Of a stretch of DNA of 7,917 nt, positions 1-7,134 are shown one piece after another. The notes beneath the pieces are model-generated. The model was not told the origin of the DNA. It saw only the letters and a program-made list of their open reading frames with translations, and did not search any database. Each line of letters starts with the position of its first letter. Positions within the stretch are counted from its first letter, which is position 1. Source of the stretch: Acetobacteraceae bacterium. GTDB taxonomy: Bacteria; Pseudomonadota; Alphaproteobacteria; Acetobacterales; Acetobacteraceae. The position numbers were made by a program, and so were the translations under genes. Location of the stretch: positions 1 to 7,917 of the forward strand of contig JACMOQ010000574.1 in NCBI GenBank assembly GCA_014377905.1, given 5' to 3'.

Positions 1-1443
1 CTGCGGTCGACTGACGTGGCGGGTGGCGAAGCCGGTGGCATCACCCAGCATATCGGCGCCTATCAGGTGAAGCTGAAATCGGGCGACAAGATCACCTTCC
101 TCGACACACCGGGCCATGAAGCCTTCACCGCGATGCGGTCACGCGGCGCGAGCGTCACCGACATCATCGTGCTGGTGGTTGCAGCCGATGACGGGGTGAT
201 GCCGCAGACGATTGAGGCTATCAAACACGCCAAGGCGGCCGGCGCGCCGATCATTGTTGCCATCAACAAGATGGACAAGCCCGACGCCAACCCCGAGCGG
301 GTGCGCCAGGAACTGCTCAGCTACGAAATCGTGGTTGAGGAAATGGGCGGTGACACCCAGAACGTTGAAGTTTCGGCCACCAAGCGCCTCGGCCTCGACA
401 AGCTCGAGGAAGCCATTCTGTTGCAGGCTGAAATTCTCGATCTGCGCGCCAATCCGGATCGCAGCGCCGAGGGATCAGTGATCGAAAGCCGGCTGGATCG
501 CGGGCGTGGCCCAGTGGCCACTGTGCTGGTGCAAAAAGGCACGCTAAAACAAGGCGATATCATTGTCGCCGGTGCCGAATGGGGCAAGGTGCGGGCGCTG
601 CTTGACGATAAGGCGCGCCAGATCAAGGACGCTGGCCCTTCCACCCCGGTCGAAGTGCTTGGACTTGGCGGCGTTCCGATGGCGGGCGAACCGTTTGTCG
701 TGGTCGAAAACGAAAGCCGGGCGCGCGAGATCAGCGAGTTGCGCCAGCGCCGGGTGCGCGAGAAGAATTCCGGCGCGATGACCGCTGCCCGTGGCACCAT
801 GGAAGAAATGCTCGCCCGCATTCAGGCTGGCGCGCAGAAAGAAGTGGCGATCGTCATCAAGGCGGACACCCAGGGCAGTTCGGAAGCCATTCAGGCGACT
901 GTGATGAAGCTTGCGCACGAAGAAGTGCGGGTGCGGGTGCTGCTTGCGGGTGTTGGCCAGATCACCGAGAGCGATGTCCAGCTGGCCAAGGCGTCTCAGG
1001 CGGTCATAGTAGCGTTCAATGTGCGCGCCACCAGCCAGGCGCGTGAGCTGGCGACCCGCGATGGGGTCACCATCAGCTATTACAGCATCATCTACGATGT
1101 GGCTGACGACATCGAAAAGCTGGTCAAGGGCAAGGTTGCGCCCAAGGCACGCGAGCGTTTCCTCGGCTATGCCGAAATTCGCAAGGTGTTCGACATCACC
1201 AAGACCGGCAAGGTCGCTGGCTGCATGGTCACCGAAGGCCTGGTCAAGCGCGGCGCCGGGGTGCGGCTGCTGCGCGAAGGCGTGGTCGTCCATAATGGTG
1301 AACTCACTCAGTTGAAGCGCTTCAAGGACGATGTTCGTGAAGTGGCGCGCGGCTATGAATGCGGGTTGTCGTTTGCCAACTTCAACGATCTGCGTGAAGG
1401 CGACGTGGTTGAGTGCTTCGACGTCGAGATGGTGCCCGGGTGA
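1..1443 (+). CDS. infB: Translation initiation factor IF-2, C-terminal 480 residues (5' end outside window)
   Basis: IF-2 is the GTPase that brings formyl-methionyl initiator tRNA to the 30S subunit and promotes subunit joining. The frame is open from base 1, so the N-terminal region and the G1 P-loop lie upstream. Numbering from the first codon in the window, the rest of the G domain is visible: a switch I region (about 6-20), G3 DTPGH at 35-39 with the catalytic-type His39, G4 NKMD at 89-92, and G5 Ser125-Ala126. A beta-barrel domain II follows (about 150-240), then the C1 domain (about 260-370, with KADTQGSSEAI) and the C2 domain that binds initiator tRNA (about 380-475, with GYECGLSFANFNDLREGDV). 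The stop TGA overlaps the rbfA start, which fits the usual nusA-infB-rbfA operon order. An ATG or GTG inside the frame, such as GTG at 16, is not the true start. Identification is secure. Confidence 0.97.
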   Translation: MRSTDVAGGEAGGITQHIGAYQVKLKSGDKITFLDTPGHEAFTAMRSRGASVTDIIVLVVAADDGVMPQTIEAIKHAKAAGAPIIVAINKMDKPDANPERVRQELLSYEIVVEEMGGDTQNVEVSATKRLGLDKLEEAILLQAEILDLRANPDRSAEGSVIESRLDRGRGPVATVLVQKGTLKQGDIIVAGAEWGKVRALLDDKARQIKDAGPSTPVEVLGLGGVPMAGEPFVVVENESRAREISELRQRRVREKNSGAMTAARGTMEEMLARIQAGAQKEVAIVIKADTQGSSEAIQATVMKLAHEEVRVRVLLAGVGQITESDVQLAKASQAVIVAFNVRATSQARELATRDGVTISYYSIIYDVADDIEKLVKGKVAPKARERFLGYAEIRKVFDITKTGKVAGCMVTEGLVKRGAGVRLLREGVVVHNGELTQLKRFKDDVREVARGYECGLSFANFNDLREGDVVECFDVEMVPG

Positions 1444-1892
1444 GCAACGCGGGTGGGCGCGCGGCGGACAAAAAGGCCGGGCGCCCGAAGTCTCCTTCCG
1501 CGAAAGCCCCGAGCCAGCGGCAATTGCGCGTCGGCGAAGAAATTCGCCACGTGCTGGCCGGAATTTTCGGCCGCGGCGAATTGCGCGATCCGTCCTTGGC
1601 CGATGTAGTGGTAACGGTGACCGAGGTGCGGATCGGGCCGGATTTGCGGCGGGCGACCGCGTTTGTCACCCGGCTGGGGCGGTCTGATATCGATCAGGCG
1701 CTGCCGGCTTTGCGCCGGGCCGCGCCATTTCTGCGCGGGCAATTGGCCAAGGAGTTGCGGTTGCGGGTTGCCCCCGATCTGTCTTTCCAGGCGGATACCA
1801 GCATCGATTACGCGATGTTTGTCGATACGCTGTTGCGCAATCCGGTGGTGGCGCGCGATCTCGCCTCGGCCGCCGATGAGCAGCCCGAATAG
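1440..1892 (+). CDS. rbfA: 30S ribosome-binding factor RbfA
   Basis: RbfA binds the 30S subunit near the 16S rRNA 5' domain and assists late maturation. The product is 150 residues from the GTG at 1440. That GTG overlaps the infB stop as GTGA, an arrangement that suggests translational coupling. A longer reading from GTG 1413 lies wholly inside infB and only adds residues of low plausibility. The first ~24 residues are a basic Ala/Lys/Pro-rich tail. The single KH-like domain follows from about residue 25 (SQRQLRVGEEIRHVL) through the family signature VTEVRIGPDLRRATAFV and the helix LRGQLAKELRLRVAPDL, ending with LLRNPVVARDL, typical of alphaproteobacterial members. The ribosome binding site is weak (GAG at 1425-1427), so coupling to infB translation is the likely means of expression. 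Confidence 0.95.
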   Translation: MSNAGGRAADKKAGRPKSPSAKAPSQRQLRVGEEIRHVLAGIFGRGELRDPSLADVVVTVTEVRIGPDLRRATAFVTRLGRSDIDQALPALRRAAPFLRGQLAKELRLRVAPDLSFQADTSIDYAMFVDTLLRNPVVARDLASAADEQPE

Positions 1893-1894
1893 GA
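1891..1894 (+). promoter_or_regulatory. Ribosome binding site deciding the truB start
   Basis: AGGA lies 8 nt upstream of ATG 1903. An alternative in-frame ATG at 1876, inside the end of rbfA, has no purine-rich motif in front of it, so the downstream start is preferred. Confidence 0.6.
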
Positions 1895-1902
1895 TTTTTC
1901 CG

Positions 1903-2829
1903 ATGCGTCGAGGTAAAGTGCGTGGCCGTCCATTGGATGGCTGGCTGATTGTTGACAAGCCCGCGGGCATGACCAGCACCGATGTGGTTAACCGCGTGCG
2001 GCGCTGGTTTGATGCGCAGAAGGCAGGCCATGGCGGGACGCTCGATCCGTTGGCGACCGGCGTGCTGCCGATTGCGTTCGGGTCGGCGACCAAGACCGTG
2101 CCCTATGTCATGGACGGCACCAAGCTCTATCATTTCACCCTAAAATTCGGTGAGTTGCGCGATACCGACGATGCCGATGGGCAGACCATCGAAACATCGG
2201 ATGTGCGCCCGACGGACGCCGAGATCGCTGCCGCCCTGCCGCCGTTTCGGGGCGACATCATGCAGGTTCCGCCGATCTATTCGGCGATCAAGATCGCTGG
2301 CGAACGCGCTTATGACATGGCGCGCGAAGGTCGCGCCCCGGTGATGGAACCGCGCCCTGCCCGGGTCGATCGGTTTGAAATGATCGAGCGGGTAGATGTC
2401 GATACCGCAATATTCGAAGTGCAGTCCGGCAAGGGGGTTTATATGCGCAGCCTCGCCCGCGACCTTGCGCGCGCCTGCGGCACGGTGGGCCATATCGCAG
2501 CCTTGCGCCGGCTGCGGGTGGGACCCTTCACCGAGGCCGGGTCGATTGCACTGGACAAATTGCAGCGGGAGGACGATACCCCGCCCACTTCCCCGGACTT
2601 CCTGCTTGAAGTCGCGACCGCGCTGGCCGACATCCCGGCGCTGGCCTTGACTGAAGCGGAGGCCAACGGCCTGTCACACGGCCAGGCAATCAGCCTGGTG
2701 CAACTGATGGGGCGCATTCCACGGACGGCCGATCCCGAAGGGGGCCTCGCCCGCGCCATGGCGGGGGGTCGCGTGCTCGGGCTTTGCCGTCTCGAAGACG
2801 GATGGTTGAAGCCTGAACGTTTGTTATAG
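1903..2829 (+). CDS. truB: tRNA pseudouridine(55) synthase TruB
   Basis: TruB isomerises U55 to pseudouridine in the T-psi-C loop of tRNAs and also acts as a tRNA folding chaperone. The product is 308 residues, close to the family norm. Visible motifs are the N-terminal GWLIVDKPAGMTS (13-25), the catalytic motif GHGGTLDPLATGVLP with the nucleophilic Asp48 (the same number as in the E. coli enzyme), the FGELRDTDDADG segment, the PPIYSAIKIAGERAYDMAR motif, and KGVYMRSLARDLA followed by the GHIAALRRLRVGPF block. The last ~75 residues (with ALTEAEANGLSHGQ and GLCRLEDGWLKPERLL) match the C-terminal extension of bacterial TruB. It starts 10 nt after rbfA stops. An alternative start at ATG 1876 would add nine residues and overlap rbfA by 17 nt. 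Identification is secure. Confidence 0.96.
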   Translation: MRRGKVRGRPLDGWLIVDKPAGMTSTDVVNRVRRWFDAQKAGHGGTLDPLATGVLPIAFGSATKTVPYVMDGTKLYHFTLKFGELRDTDDADGQTIETSDVRPTDAEIAAALPPFRGDIMQVPPIYSAIKIAGERAYDMAREGRAPVMEPRPARVDRFEMIERVDVDTAIFEVQSGKGVYMRSLARDLARACGTVGHIAALRRLRVGPFTEAGSIALDKLQREDDTPPTSPDFLLEVATALADIPALALTEAEANGLSHGQAISLVQLMGRIPRTADPEGGLARAMAGGRVLGLCRLEDGWLKPERLL

Positions 2830-2858
2830 GCGCCGCACGCGCTGTTTTAACCCTTATC

Positions 2859-2863
2859 AGGAG
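2859..2863 (+). promoter_or_regulatory. Strong ribosome binding site of rpsO
   Basis: AGGAG lies 7 nt before ATG 2871. It is the best Shine-Dalgarno match in the window and fits a highly translated ribosomal protein gene. Confidence 0.75.
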
Positions 2864-2870
2864 TATCAAG

Positions 2871-3140
2871 ATGTCGCAGACCCCGGAGCGTCGTACGACG
2901 CTTATTGCTGAGTATTCCACCGGTGCGGCCGATACTGGCAGCCCCGAAGTGCAGGTGGCGTTGCTGTCCGACCGGATCAGCAGCCTGACCGAGCATCTCA
3001 AAATCCACGCCAAGGATTTCCACAGCCGTCGCGGCCTGCTCATGCTGGTCGGCCGCCGTCGCAGACTGCTGGATTACCTCAAGAACAAAAACCAGCCGCG
3101 GTACGCGACGTTGATTTCACGCCTCGGACTCCGCCGCTAG
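2871..3140 (+). CDS. rpsO: 30S ribosomal protein S15 (uS15)
   Basis: This is a primary-binding protein of the small subunit platform, contacting the central domain of 16S rRNA at the helix 20-22 junction and helping form an intersubunit bridge with 23S rRNA. It has 89 residues, exactly the usual bacterial length. Family signatures seen are the N-terminal segment ending DTGSPEVQVALLSDRI, the block LTEHLKIHAKDFHSRRGLLML with the RNA-contacting His/Asp/Ser-Arg-Arg residues, VGRRRRLLDYLK, and the C-terminal YATLISRLGLRR. It follows truB by 41 nt and precedes pnp by 110 nt, the order found in most proteobacteria. In E. coli S15 represses its own translation through its mRNA leader. The short leader here shows no obvious pseudoknot that I can certify. 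Confidence 0.98.
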   Translation: MSQTPERRTTLIAEYSTGAADTGSPEVQVALLSDRISSLTEHLKIHAKDFHSRRGLLMLVGRRRRLLDYLKNKNQPRYATLISRLGLRR

Positions 3141-3177
3141 CCCTACGGACAGAAGTGGCTTGCCGTGCCTGATGTGA

Positions 3178-3226
3178 CGCTGGGGCATCCGGCCCCAGTG
3201 ACGGCGACGGCCCCTGTGCCGCGTCG
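3178..3226 (+). promoter_or_regulatory. Tandem hairpins in the rpsO-pnp gap
   Basis: The first hairpin is a perfect 7-bp stem, CTGGGGC (3180-3186) with GCCCCAG (3192-3198), around a 5-nt loop; it extends outwards by a G-U and a C-G pair. The second, weaker one pairs 3205-3211 with 3218-3226 around a 2-nt bulge. Neither is followed by a T run, so these are not convincing intrinsic terminators. In E. coli the rpsO-pnp intergenic RNA carries a leaky terminator and an RNase III-cut stem-loop through which PNPase autoregulates; a similar role here is inferred only from position and structure. Confidence 0.45.
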
Positions 3227-3250
3227 AGCTAAGATGAAAGATGGAACGTG

Positions 3251-5434
3251 ATGTTCAATTATTTCCGCAAGGAACTCGATTGGGGTGGGCGCAAGCTTGT
3301 CCTCGAAACCGGCAAGATTGCCCGCCAGGCCGATGGCGCAGTGCTGGCGAGCTACGGCGACACCATTGTGCTGTGCACCGTGGTTGGCGCGCGCAGCCAG
3401 AAGCCGGGGCAGGATTTCTTCCCGCTCACGGTCAACTATCAGGAAAAGACTTTTGCCGCTGGCAAGATTCCGGGCGGGTTTTTCAAGCGTGAAGGCCGGC
3501 CGACCGAGAAAGAGACGCTGACCTCGCGTCTGATCGATCGCCCGATCCGCCCGCTATTCCCCGCCGGCTTCCGCAATGAAGTTCAGGTGATTGCAACCGT
3601 TCTCAGCCACGATCTGGAAAACGATCCCGATATCGTGGCGCTGGTTGGCTGCTCGGCCGCCTTGACGCTGTCCGGCATCCCGTTCTTCGGTCCGGTTGGC
3701 GCGGCGCGCATTGCCTATATCGATGGCGGCTACGTGCTGAACCCGACCGCCGAACAGCTGAAGACCTCGGCGCTTGACATGGTGCTCGCCGGCACCGTCG
3801 AAGGCGTGCTGATGGTGGAGTCAGAAGCCAAGGAACTCAGCGAAGAAGTGATGCTGGGCGCCGTGACCTTTGGGCATGCTGGCTTTCAGCCGGTGATCCA
3901 GGCGATTATCGAGCTCGCCGAAGTGGCCGCCAAGGACGCCTGGGCAATGCCCGAGGTTTCCGCCGAGCAGACCGCATTGGCCACGCGAGTTGACGCGCTG
4001 GCGCGTGCCAGCATCACCGAAGCCTATCAGGAACGGGTGAAGCAGGTTCGCTACGAGAAGGTTGGCGCCGCCAAGAAGGCCGCCGCCGCCGCGTTGACCG
4101 CCGAAGGGCTGGATGCCGACAAGGCGAAGGGCCTGTTCAAGGACCTTGAAGCCGACATCGTGCGCAACGCCATTCTTGACACCGGCCTGCGCATCGATGG
4201 CCGCGACACCAAGACGGTGCGGCCGATCGTCGCCGAAGTTGGCGTGTTGCCGCGCGCCCATGGGAGCGCGCTGTTCACCCGCGGGGAAACCCAGGCGCTA
4301 TGCGTTGCGACCCTTGGCACTGGCCAGGACGAGCAGATCATCGACGCGCTGGAAGGTGAGTATCGCGAGCATTTCATGCTGCATTACAACTTCCCTCCCT
4401 ACTCGGTTGGTGAAGCTGGCCGCATGGGTTCGCCGGGACGTCGTGAAATCGGCCATGGCAAGCTCGCCTGGCGCGCGCTGCACCCGCTGCTGCCGGAAAA
4501 GGGCAAGTTCCCCTACACCATGCGCGTGGTGTCCGAGATCACTGAAAGCAATGGCTCGTCGTCGATGGCGACCGTTTGCGGCACCTCCCTCGCGTTGATG
4601 GATGCTGGCGTGCCGCTGCTGCGGCCGGTGGCGGGCATTGCGATGGGGCTGATCAAGGAAGATCGCGGCTTTGCGGTGCTGTCGGATATTCTCGGCGACG
4701 AGGATCATCTTGGCGACATGGACTTCAAGGTGGCCGGCACTGAAATGGGTGTCACCAGCTTGCAGATGGACATCAAGATCACCTCGATCACCCCGGCGAT
4801 CATGGAAGTGGCGTTGGGCCAGGCCCGTGACGGTCGCATCCACATCCTTGGCGAAATGGCCAAGGCGCTGACCGGCGGACGTACCGAAGTGGCGGCGACC
4901 GCGCCGCGCATTACGGTGATCAACGTGCCGAAGGAAAAAATCCGCGAAGTGATCGGCACCGGCGGCAAGGTGATCCGCGAGATTGTCGAACAGACCGGCT
5001 GCAAGATCGACATCAACGATGATGGCACGATCAAGATCGCCTCGTCCGACCCGGAAAAGGCGCAGATGGCGATCGACAAGATCCGTGGCATCGTGGCCGA
5101 GCCGGAAATTGGCGTGATCTATAACGGCAAGGTGGTGAAGACCGCCGAATTCGGCGCGTTCGTGAACTTCCTGGGTTCGAAGGATGGCCTTGTCCATATC
5201 TCCGAGTTGCAGCAGGGCCGGGTCCAGAAGACCACCGACGTGGTCAATCAGGGCGACGCAGTGAAGGTCAAGGTCATCGGGTTCGACGATCGCGGCAAGG
5301 TGAAGCTGTCGATGCGGATGGTTGATCAGGCGACCGGCGCCGATATCAGCGAGACGGTTGGACCGAAGGGTGGCGATCGCCCGGATCGTGGTCCGCGTCC
5401 GCCGCGTGGTGAAGGTGAGCAGCCCGCCAGCTAG
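3251..5434 (+). CDS. pnp: Polyribonucleotide nucleotidyltransferase (PNPase)
   Basis: PNPase is the trimeric 3'-5' phosphorolytic exoribonuclease of mRNA turnover, often a degradosome partner of RNase E. The product is 727 residues from ATG 3251; a GTG codon directly before it (3248) is also in frame, but ATG gives the family start MFNYFRKELDWGG and a better-spaced GGA (3243-3245). Domains in order are RNase PH 1 with the RNA-binding loop GFFKREGRP (Lys79 where E. coli has Arg), an all-helical linker (about 240-310), RNase PH 2 with SDILGDEDHLGDMDFK in which Asp485, Asp491 and Lys493 match the E. coli metal-binding D486, D492 and K494, a KH domain with the GTGG loop at 569-572, and an S1 domain (about 617-690, with NGKVVKTAEFGAFVNF). 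A ~30-residue Gly/Pro/Arg-rich tail ends the protein. All key residues are present. A terminator follows 22 nt after the stop. Confidence 0.97.
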   Translation: MFNYFRKELDWGGRKLVLETGKIARQADGAVLASYGDTIVLCTVVGARSQKPGQDFFPLTVNYQEKTFAAGKIPGGFFKREGRPTEKETLTSRLIDRPIRPLFPAGFRNEVQVIATVLSHDLENDPDIVALVGCSAALTLSGIPFFGPVGAARIAYIDGGYVLNPTAEQLKTSALDMVLAGTVEGVLMVESEAKELSEEVMLGAVTFGHAGFQPVIQAIIELAEVAAKDAWAMPEVSAEQTALATRVDALARASITEAYQERVKQVRYEKVGAAKKAAAAALTAEGLDADKAKGLFKDLEADIVRNAILDTGLRIDGRDTKTVRPIVAEVGVLPRAHGSALFTRGETQALCVATLGTGQDEQIIDALEGEYREHFMLHYNFPPYSVGEAGRMGSPGRREIGHGKLAWRALHPLLPEKGKFPYTMRVVSEITESNGSSSMATVCGTSLALMDAGVPLLRPVAGIAMGLIKEDRGFAVLSDILGDEDHLGDMDFKVAGTEMGVTSLQMDIKITSITPAIMEVALGQARDGRIHILGEMAKALTGGRTEVAATAPRITVINVPKEKIREVIGTGGKVIREIVEQTGCKIDINDDGTIKIASSDPEKAQMAIDKIRGIVAEPEIGVIYNGKVVKTAEFGAFVNFLGSKDGLVHISELQQGRVQKTTDVVNQGDAVKVKVIGFDDRGKVKLSMRMVDQATGADISETVGPKGGDRPDRGPRPPRGEGEQPAS

Positions 5435-5456
5435 GCTGGGTTGGCTTAACAATAAG

Positions 5457-5490
5457 AAACCCACCCGCGCATTTTGTGCGGGTGGGTTTT
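5457..5490 (+). terminator. Rho-independent terminator after pnp
   Basis: AAACCCACCCGC (5457-5468) pairs perfectly with GCGGGTGGGTTT (5478-5489), extended inward by a G-U and a C-G pair around the loop ATTTT (5471-5475). The stem ends in TTTT (5487-5490). It sits 22 nt after the pnp stop and marks the end of the infB-pnp transcription unit. The AAA on the left arm makes a weak T tract on the minus strand as well, but no minus-strand gene needs it. Confidence 0.93.
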
Positions 5491-5515
5491 CTGCTAAAAA
5501 AGCCCAAGGTCAAGG

Positions 5516-5644
5516 AAGATCTTCTTTTTGTGAACAAAAAGAAGCAAAAAAACTTCCGTACTTTGATTGCGTGTTCGCACCGGCAGCGGTGCGCAATGGA
5601 TAGAAAGTTTTTTTGGTTCTTTTTGTTCACAAAAAGAACTTCTT
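5516..5644. repeat. 129-bp AT-rich compound inverted repeat (MITE/REP-like)
   Basis: Two 40-nt arms, 5516-5555 and 5605-5644, are inverted copies matching at 37 of 40 positions; the inner 34 nt (5522-5555 against 5605-5638) differ only at 5544/5616. Each arm also contains its own short palindrome: TTCTTTTTGT / ACAAAAAGAA around a 2-nt centre at 5522-5543 and again at 5617-5638. The arms are mostly A and T, unlike the GC-rich surroundings, and the 49-nt centre contains a GC-rich hairpin. The element fills most of the gap between the pnp terminator and the next gene, ending 18 nt before that gene's ATG. I see no clear target-site duplication at its edges. A dispersed, possibly mobile or structural repeat is inferred; copy number cannot be tested from one window. 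Confidence 0.8.
5566..5597. repeat. GC-rich hairpin at the centre of the compound palindrome
   Basis: CGCACCG (5576-5582) pairs perfectly with CGGTGCG (5587-5593) around the tetraloop GCAG (5583-5586). ATTG (5566-5569) can pair with CAAT (5594-5597) outside it, leaving a 6-nt bulge on the left. It lies at the tip of the long stem formed by the flanking arms, so the whole element can fold as one extended structure. Confidence 0.7.
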
Positions 5645-5662
5645 AACGGGACAAAATTAACG

Positions 5663-7075
5663 ATGAAGCCGATCAACGCAATTCGCATGGGTGGTGTGGA
5701 CGTGTTGCCTTTGGTTGAAGGCGGCAAGGGCGTGGCCGTATCAAACGGCATCACCGCCGGCCATTGGGCGGCCGGCGGCGGGGTTGGCACCTTGTCGGCG
5801 GTCAATGCCGACAGCTACCGCGAAGATGGCAGCGTCATCCGCCAGGTCTATTCGGCCAAAACCCGACGCGAGCGGCATGAGGAGCTGGTGGCTTACGGCA
5901 TCGCCGGCGGCATTGCCCAAGCCAAGCGCGCGCATGACATTGGCGGCCCCAATGCCCGTATCCATGCCAATATCCTGTGGGAAATGGGCGGCGCCGAGCG
6001 GATTGCCATCGGCATGTTGGAAGGCGCCAAGGGGCTGATCCACGGCATTACATGCGGCGCGGGCATGCCGTATCGGCTGTCGGAAATCGCCCAGCGCTTC
6101 AACATACATTATTACCCGATCATCTCGTCCGCACGCGCCTTCGGGGCGCTGTGGAAGCGGGCCTATCACAAGGCCGCCGAATTACTTGGCGGGGTGGTTT
6201 ATGAGGACCCCTGGCTCGCCGGCGGGCATAACGGGTTATCGAACTCAGAAAACCCGCTGGTGCCGGAGGACCCGTATCCGCGGGTTCTGGCGTTGCGTAA
6301 ATTAATGCGCGAGTTCGGTTTGGGCGAGACCCCGATCATTATGGCCGGCGGGGTATGGTGGCTTGAGGAATGGGAGCATTGGATCGACAACCCGGAACTC
6401 GGGCCGATTGCGTTCCAGTTTGGCACACGGCCATTGCTGACCCAGGAAAGCCCAATCGGCGGCGCCTGGAAACGCCGGCTGCTGACCTTGAAGAAGGGTG
6501 ACATTTTCCTAAACCGTTTCAGCCCGACAGGGTTTTATTCATCCGCGGTCAACAACCGGTTTTTGCAAGAATTGCAGGCACGCACCGAGCATCAGGTGGC
6601 GTATAGCCTCGAGAAAGTCGGCGAACATCAAGCGGATTACGGCGTGGGGCCGCGCAAGCGGCTGGTCTACCTCACCGCCAGCGATCTGGCCCAGGTGCAG
6701 TCTTGGGAGGCGCAGGGCCTGACCGAGGCGCTGCGCACGCCGGACAACACGCTGATCTTCGTGACCCCCGACAACAGCCGCCAGATCCTTGCTGATCAGA
6801 CGGCGTGCATGGGCTGCCTGACCCAATGCCGGTTTTCCAACTGGTCGCAGGTCGGGCCGGATTTCGACAATGGCAAGCGCGCCGATCCGCGGAGTTTCTG
6901 CATCCAGAAGGCGCTGCAGGACGTGGCGCATAATGAGGATGACGAGGCGGTGCTGGATAATAATCTGATGTTCTCCGGCCATAATGGGTATCGATTTGGG
7001 CTCGACCCGTTCTATGCGAACGGGTTCATCCCAACCGTGCGGCAACTGGTTGAGCGCATTTTGACCGGCCGTTAG
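5663..7075 (+). CDS. Nitronate monooxygenase-like FMN oxidoreductase with C-terminal Cys motif
   Basis: The 470-residue product resembles the nitronate monooxygenase / 2-nitropropane dioxygenase family of FMN-binding TIM-barrel enzymes (COG2070 type), which oxidise alkyl nitronates or act as flavin oxidoreductases. Seen in order are an N-terminal flavin-site segment, VEGGKGVAVSNGITAG (18-33) followed by GGGVGTLSA; GLIHGITCGAGMP with Cys131; AGGHNGLS with His189 where family members carry a Gly-Gly-His motif; the phosphate-binding-type MAGGVWW (227-233); and FQFGTRPLLTQES (251-263). The barrel ends well before the C-terminus. The remaining part has Cys382-x2-Cys385-x3-Cys389-x23-Cys413, spaced like an Fe-S or zinc site and absent from typical 320-370-residue members. 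ATG 5663 is chosen because upstream in-frame codons fall inside the palindromic repeat; the best ribosome site (GGGA, 5648-5651) is rather distant. No signal peptide or membrane segment is seen, so it is probably cytosolic. The substrate is unknown. Confidence 0.8.
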   Translation: MKPINAIRMGGVDVLPLVEGGKGVAVSNGITAGHWAAGGGVGTLSAVNADSYREDGSVIRQVYSAKTRRERHEELVAYGIAGGIAQAKRAHDIGGPNARIHANILWEMGGAERIAIGMLEGAKGLIHGITCGAGMPYRLSEIAQRFNIHYYPIISSARAFGALWKRAYHKAAELLGGVVYEDPWLAGGHNGLSNSENPLVPEDPYPRVLALRKLMREFGLGETPIIMAGGVWWLEEWEHWIDNPELGPIAFQFGTRPLLTQESPIGGAWKRRLLTLKKGDIFLNRFSPTGFYSSAVNNRFLQELQARTEHQVAYSLEKVGEHQADYGVGPRKRLVYLTASDLAQVQSWEAQGLTEALRTPDNTLIFVTPDNSRQILADQTACMGCLTQCRFSNWSQVGPDFDNGKRADPRSFCIQKALQDVAHNEDDEAVLDNNLMFSGHNGYRFGLDPFYANGFIPTVRQLVERILTGR

Positions 7076-7134
7076 AGCATGCCCGTTTCCCATGCGGCCA
7101 CCTGGCCTGCTCTTGCCCCTTGTTTGAGCGGGCG

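Noticed and set aside
544..1293. Long open frame on the minus strand opposite infB (249 codons).
   Set aside because: It is the antisense shadow of the conserved IF-2 domains, with no ribosome site and no recognisable protein motifs.
1663..1902. N-terminally extended truB beginning inside rbfA.
   Set aside because: The 80 extra residues are an out-of-frame reading of rbfA. The TruB family start and the AGGA ribosome site both point to ATG 1903.
2821..2850. Possible promoter before rpsO: TTGTTA (2821-2826), 18-nt spacer, TTTTAA (2845-2850).
   Set aside because: The -35 matches 4 of 6 and the -10 only 3 of 6 consensus positions. An rpsO promoter is expected by analogy, but this match is too weak to annotate.
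4298..5464. Long open frame on the minus strand opposite pnp (388 codons), His/Asp/Arg-rich.
   Set aside because: It lies antisense to strongly conserved pnp coding sequence. Its odd composition is what the complement of GC-rich codons produces, and it resembles no family I know.
5491..5662. A promoter for the flavoprotein gene within the gap.
   Set aside because: The AT-rich repeat gives many partial -10/-35 matches, but none has both boxes at proper spacing.
7076..7134. Inverted pieces (GAGCA...TGCTC, GGCC...GGCC) between the flavoprotein gene and mipZ as a terminator.
   Set aside because: The stems are short and interrupted, and no T run follows, so they do not make a credible terminator.
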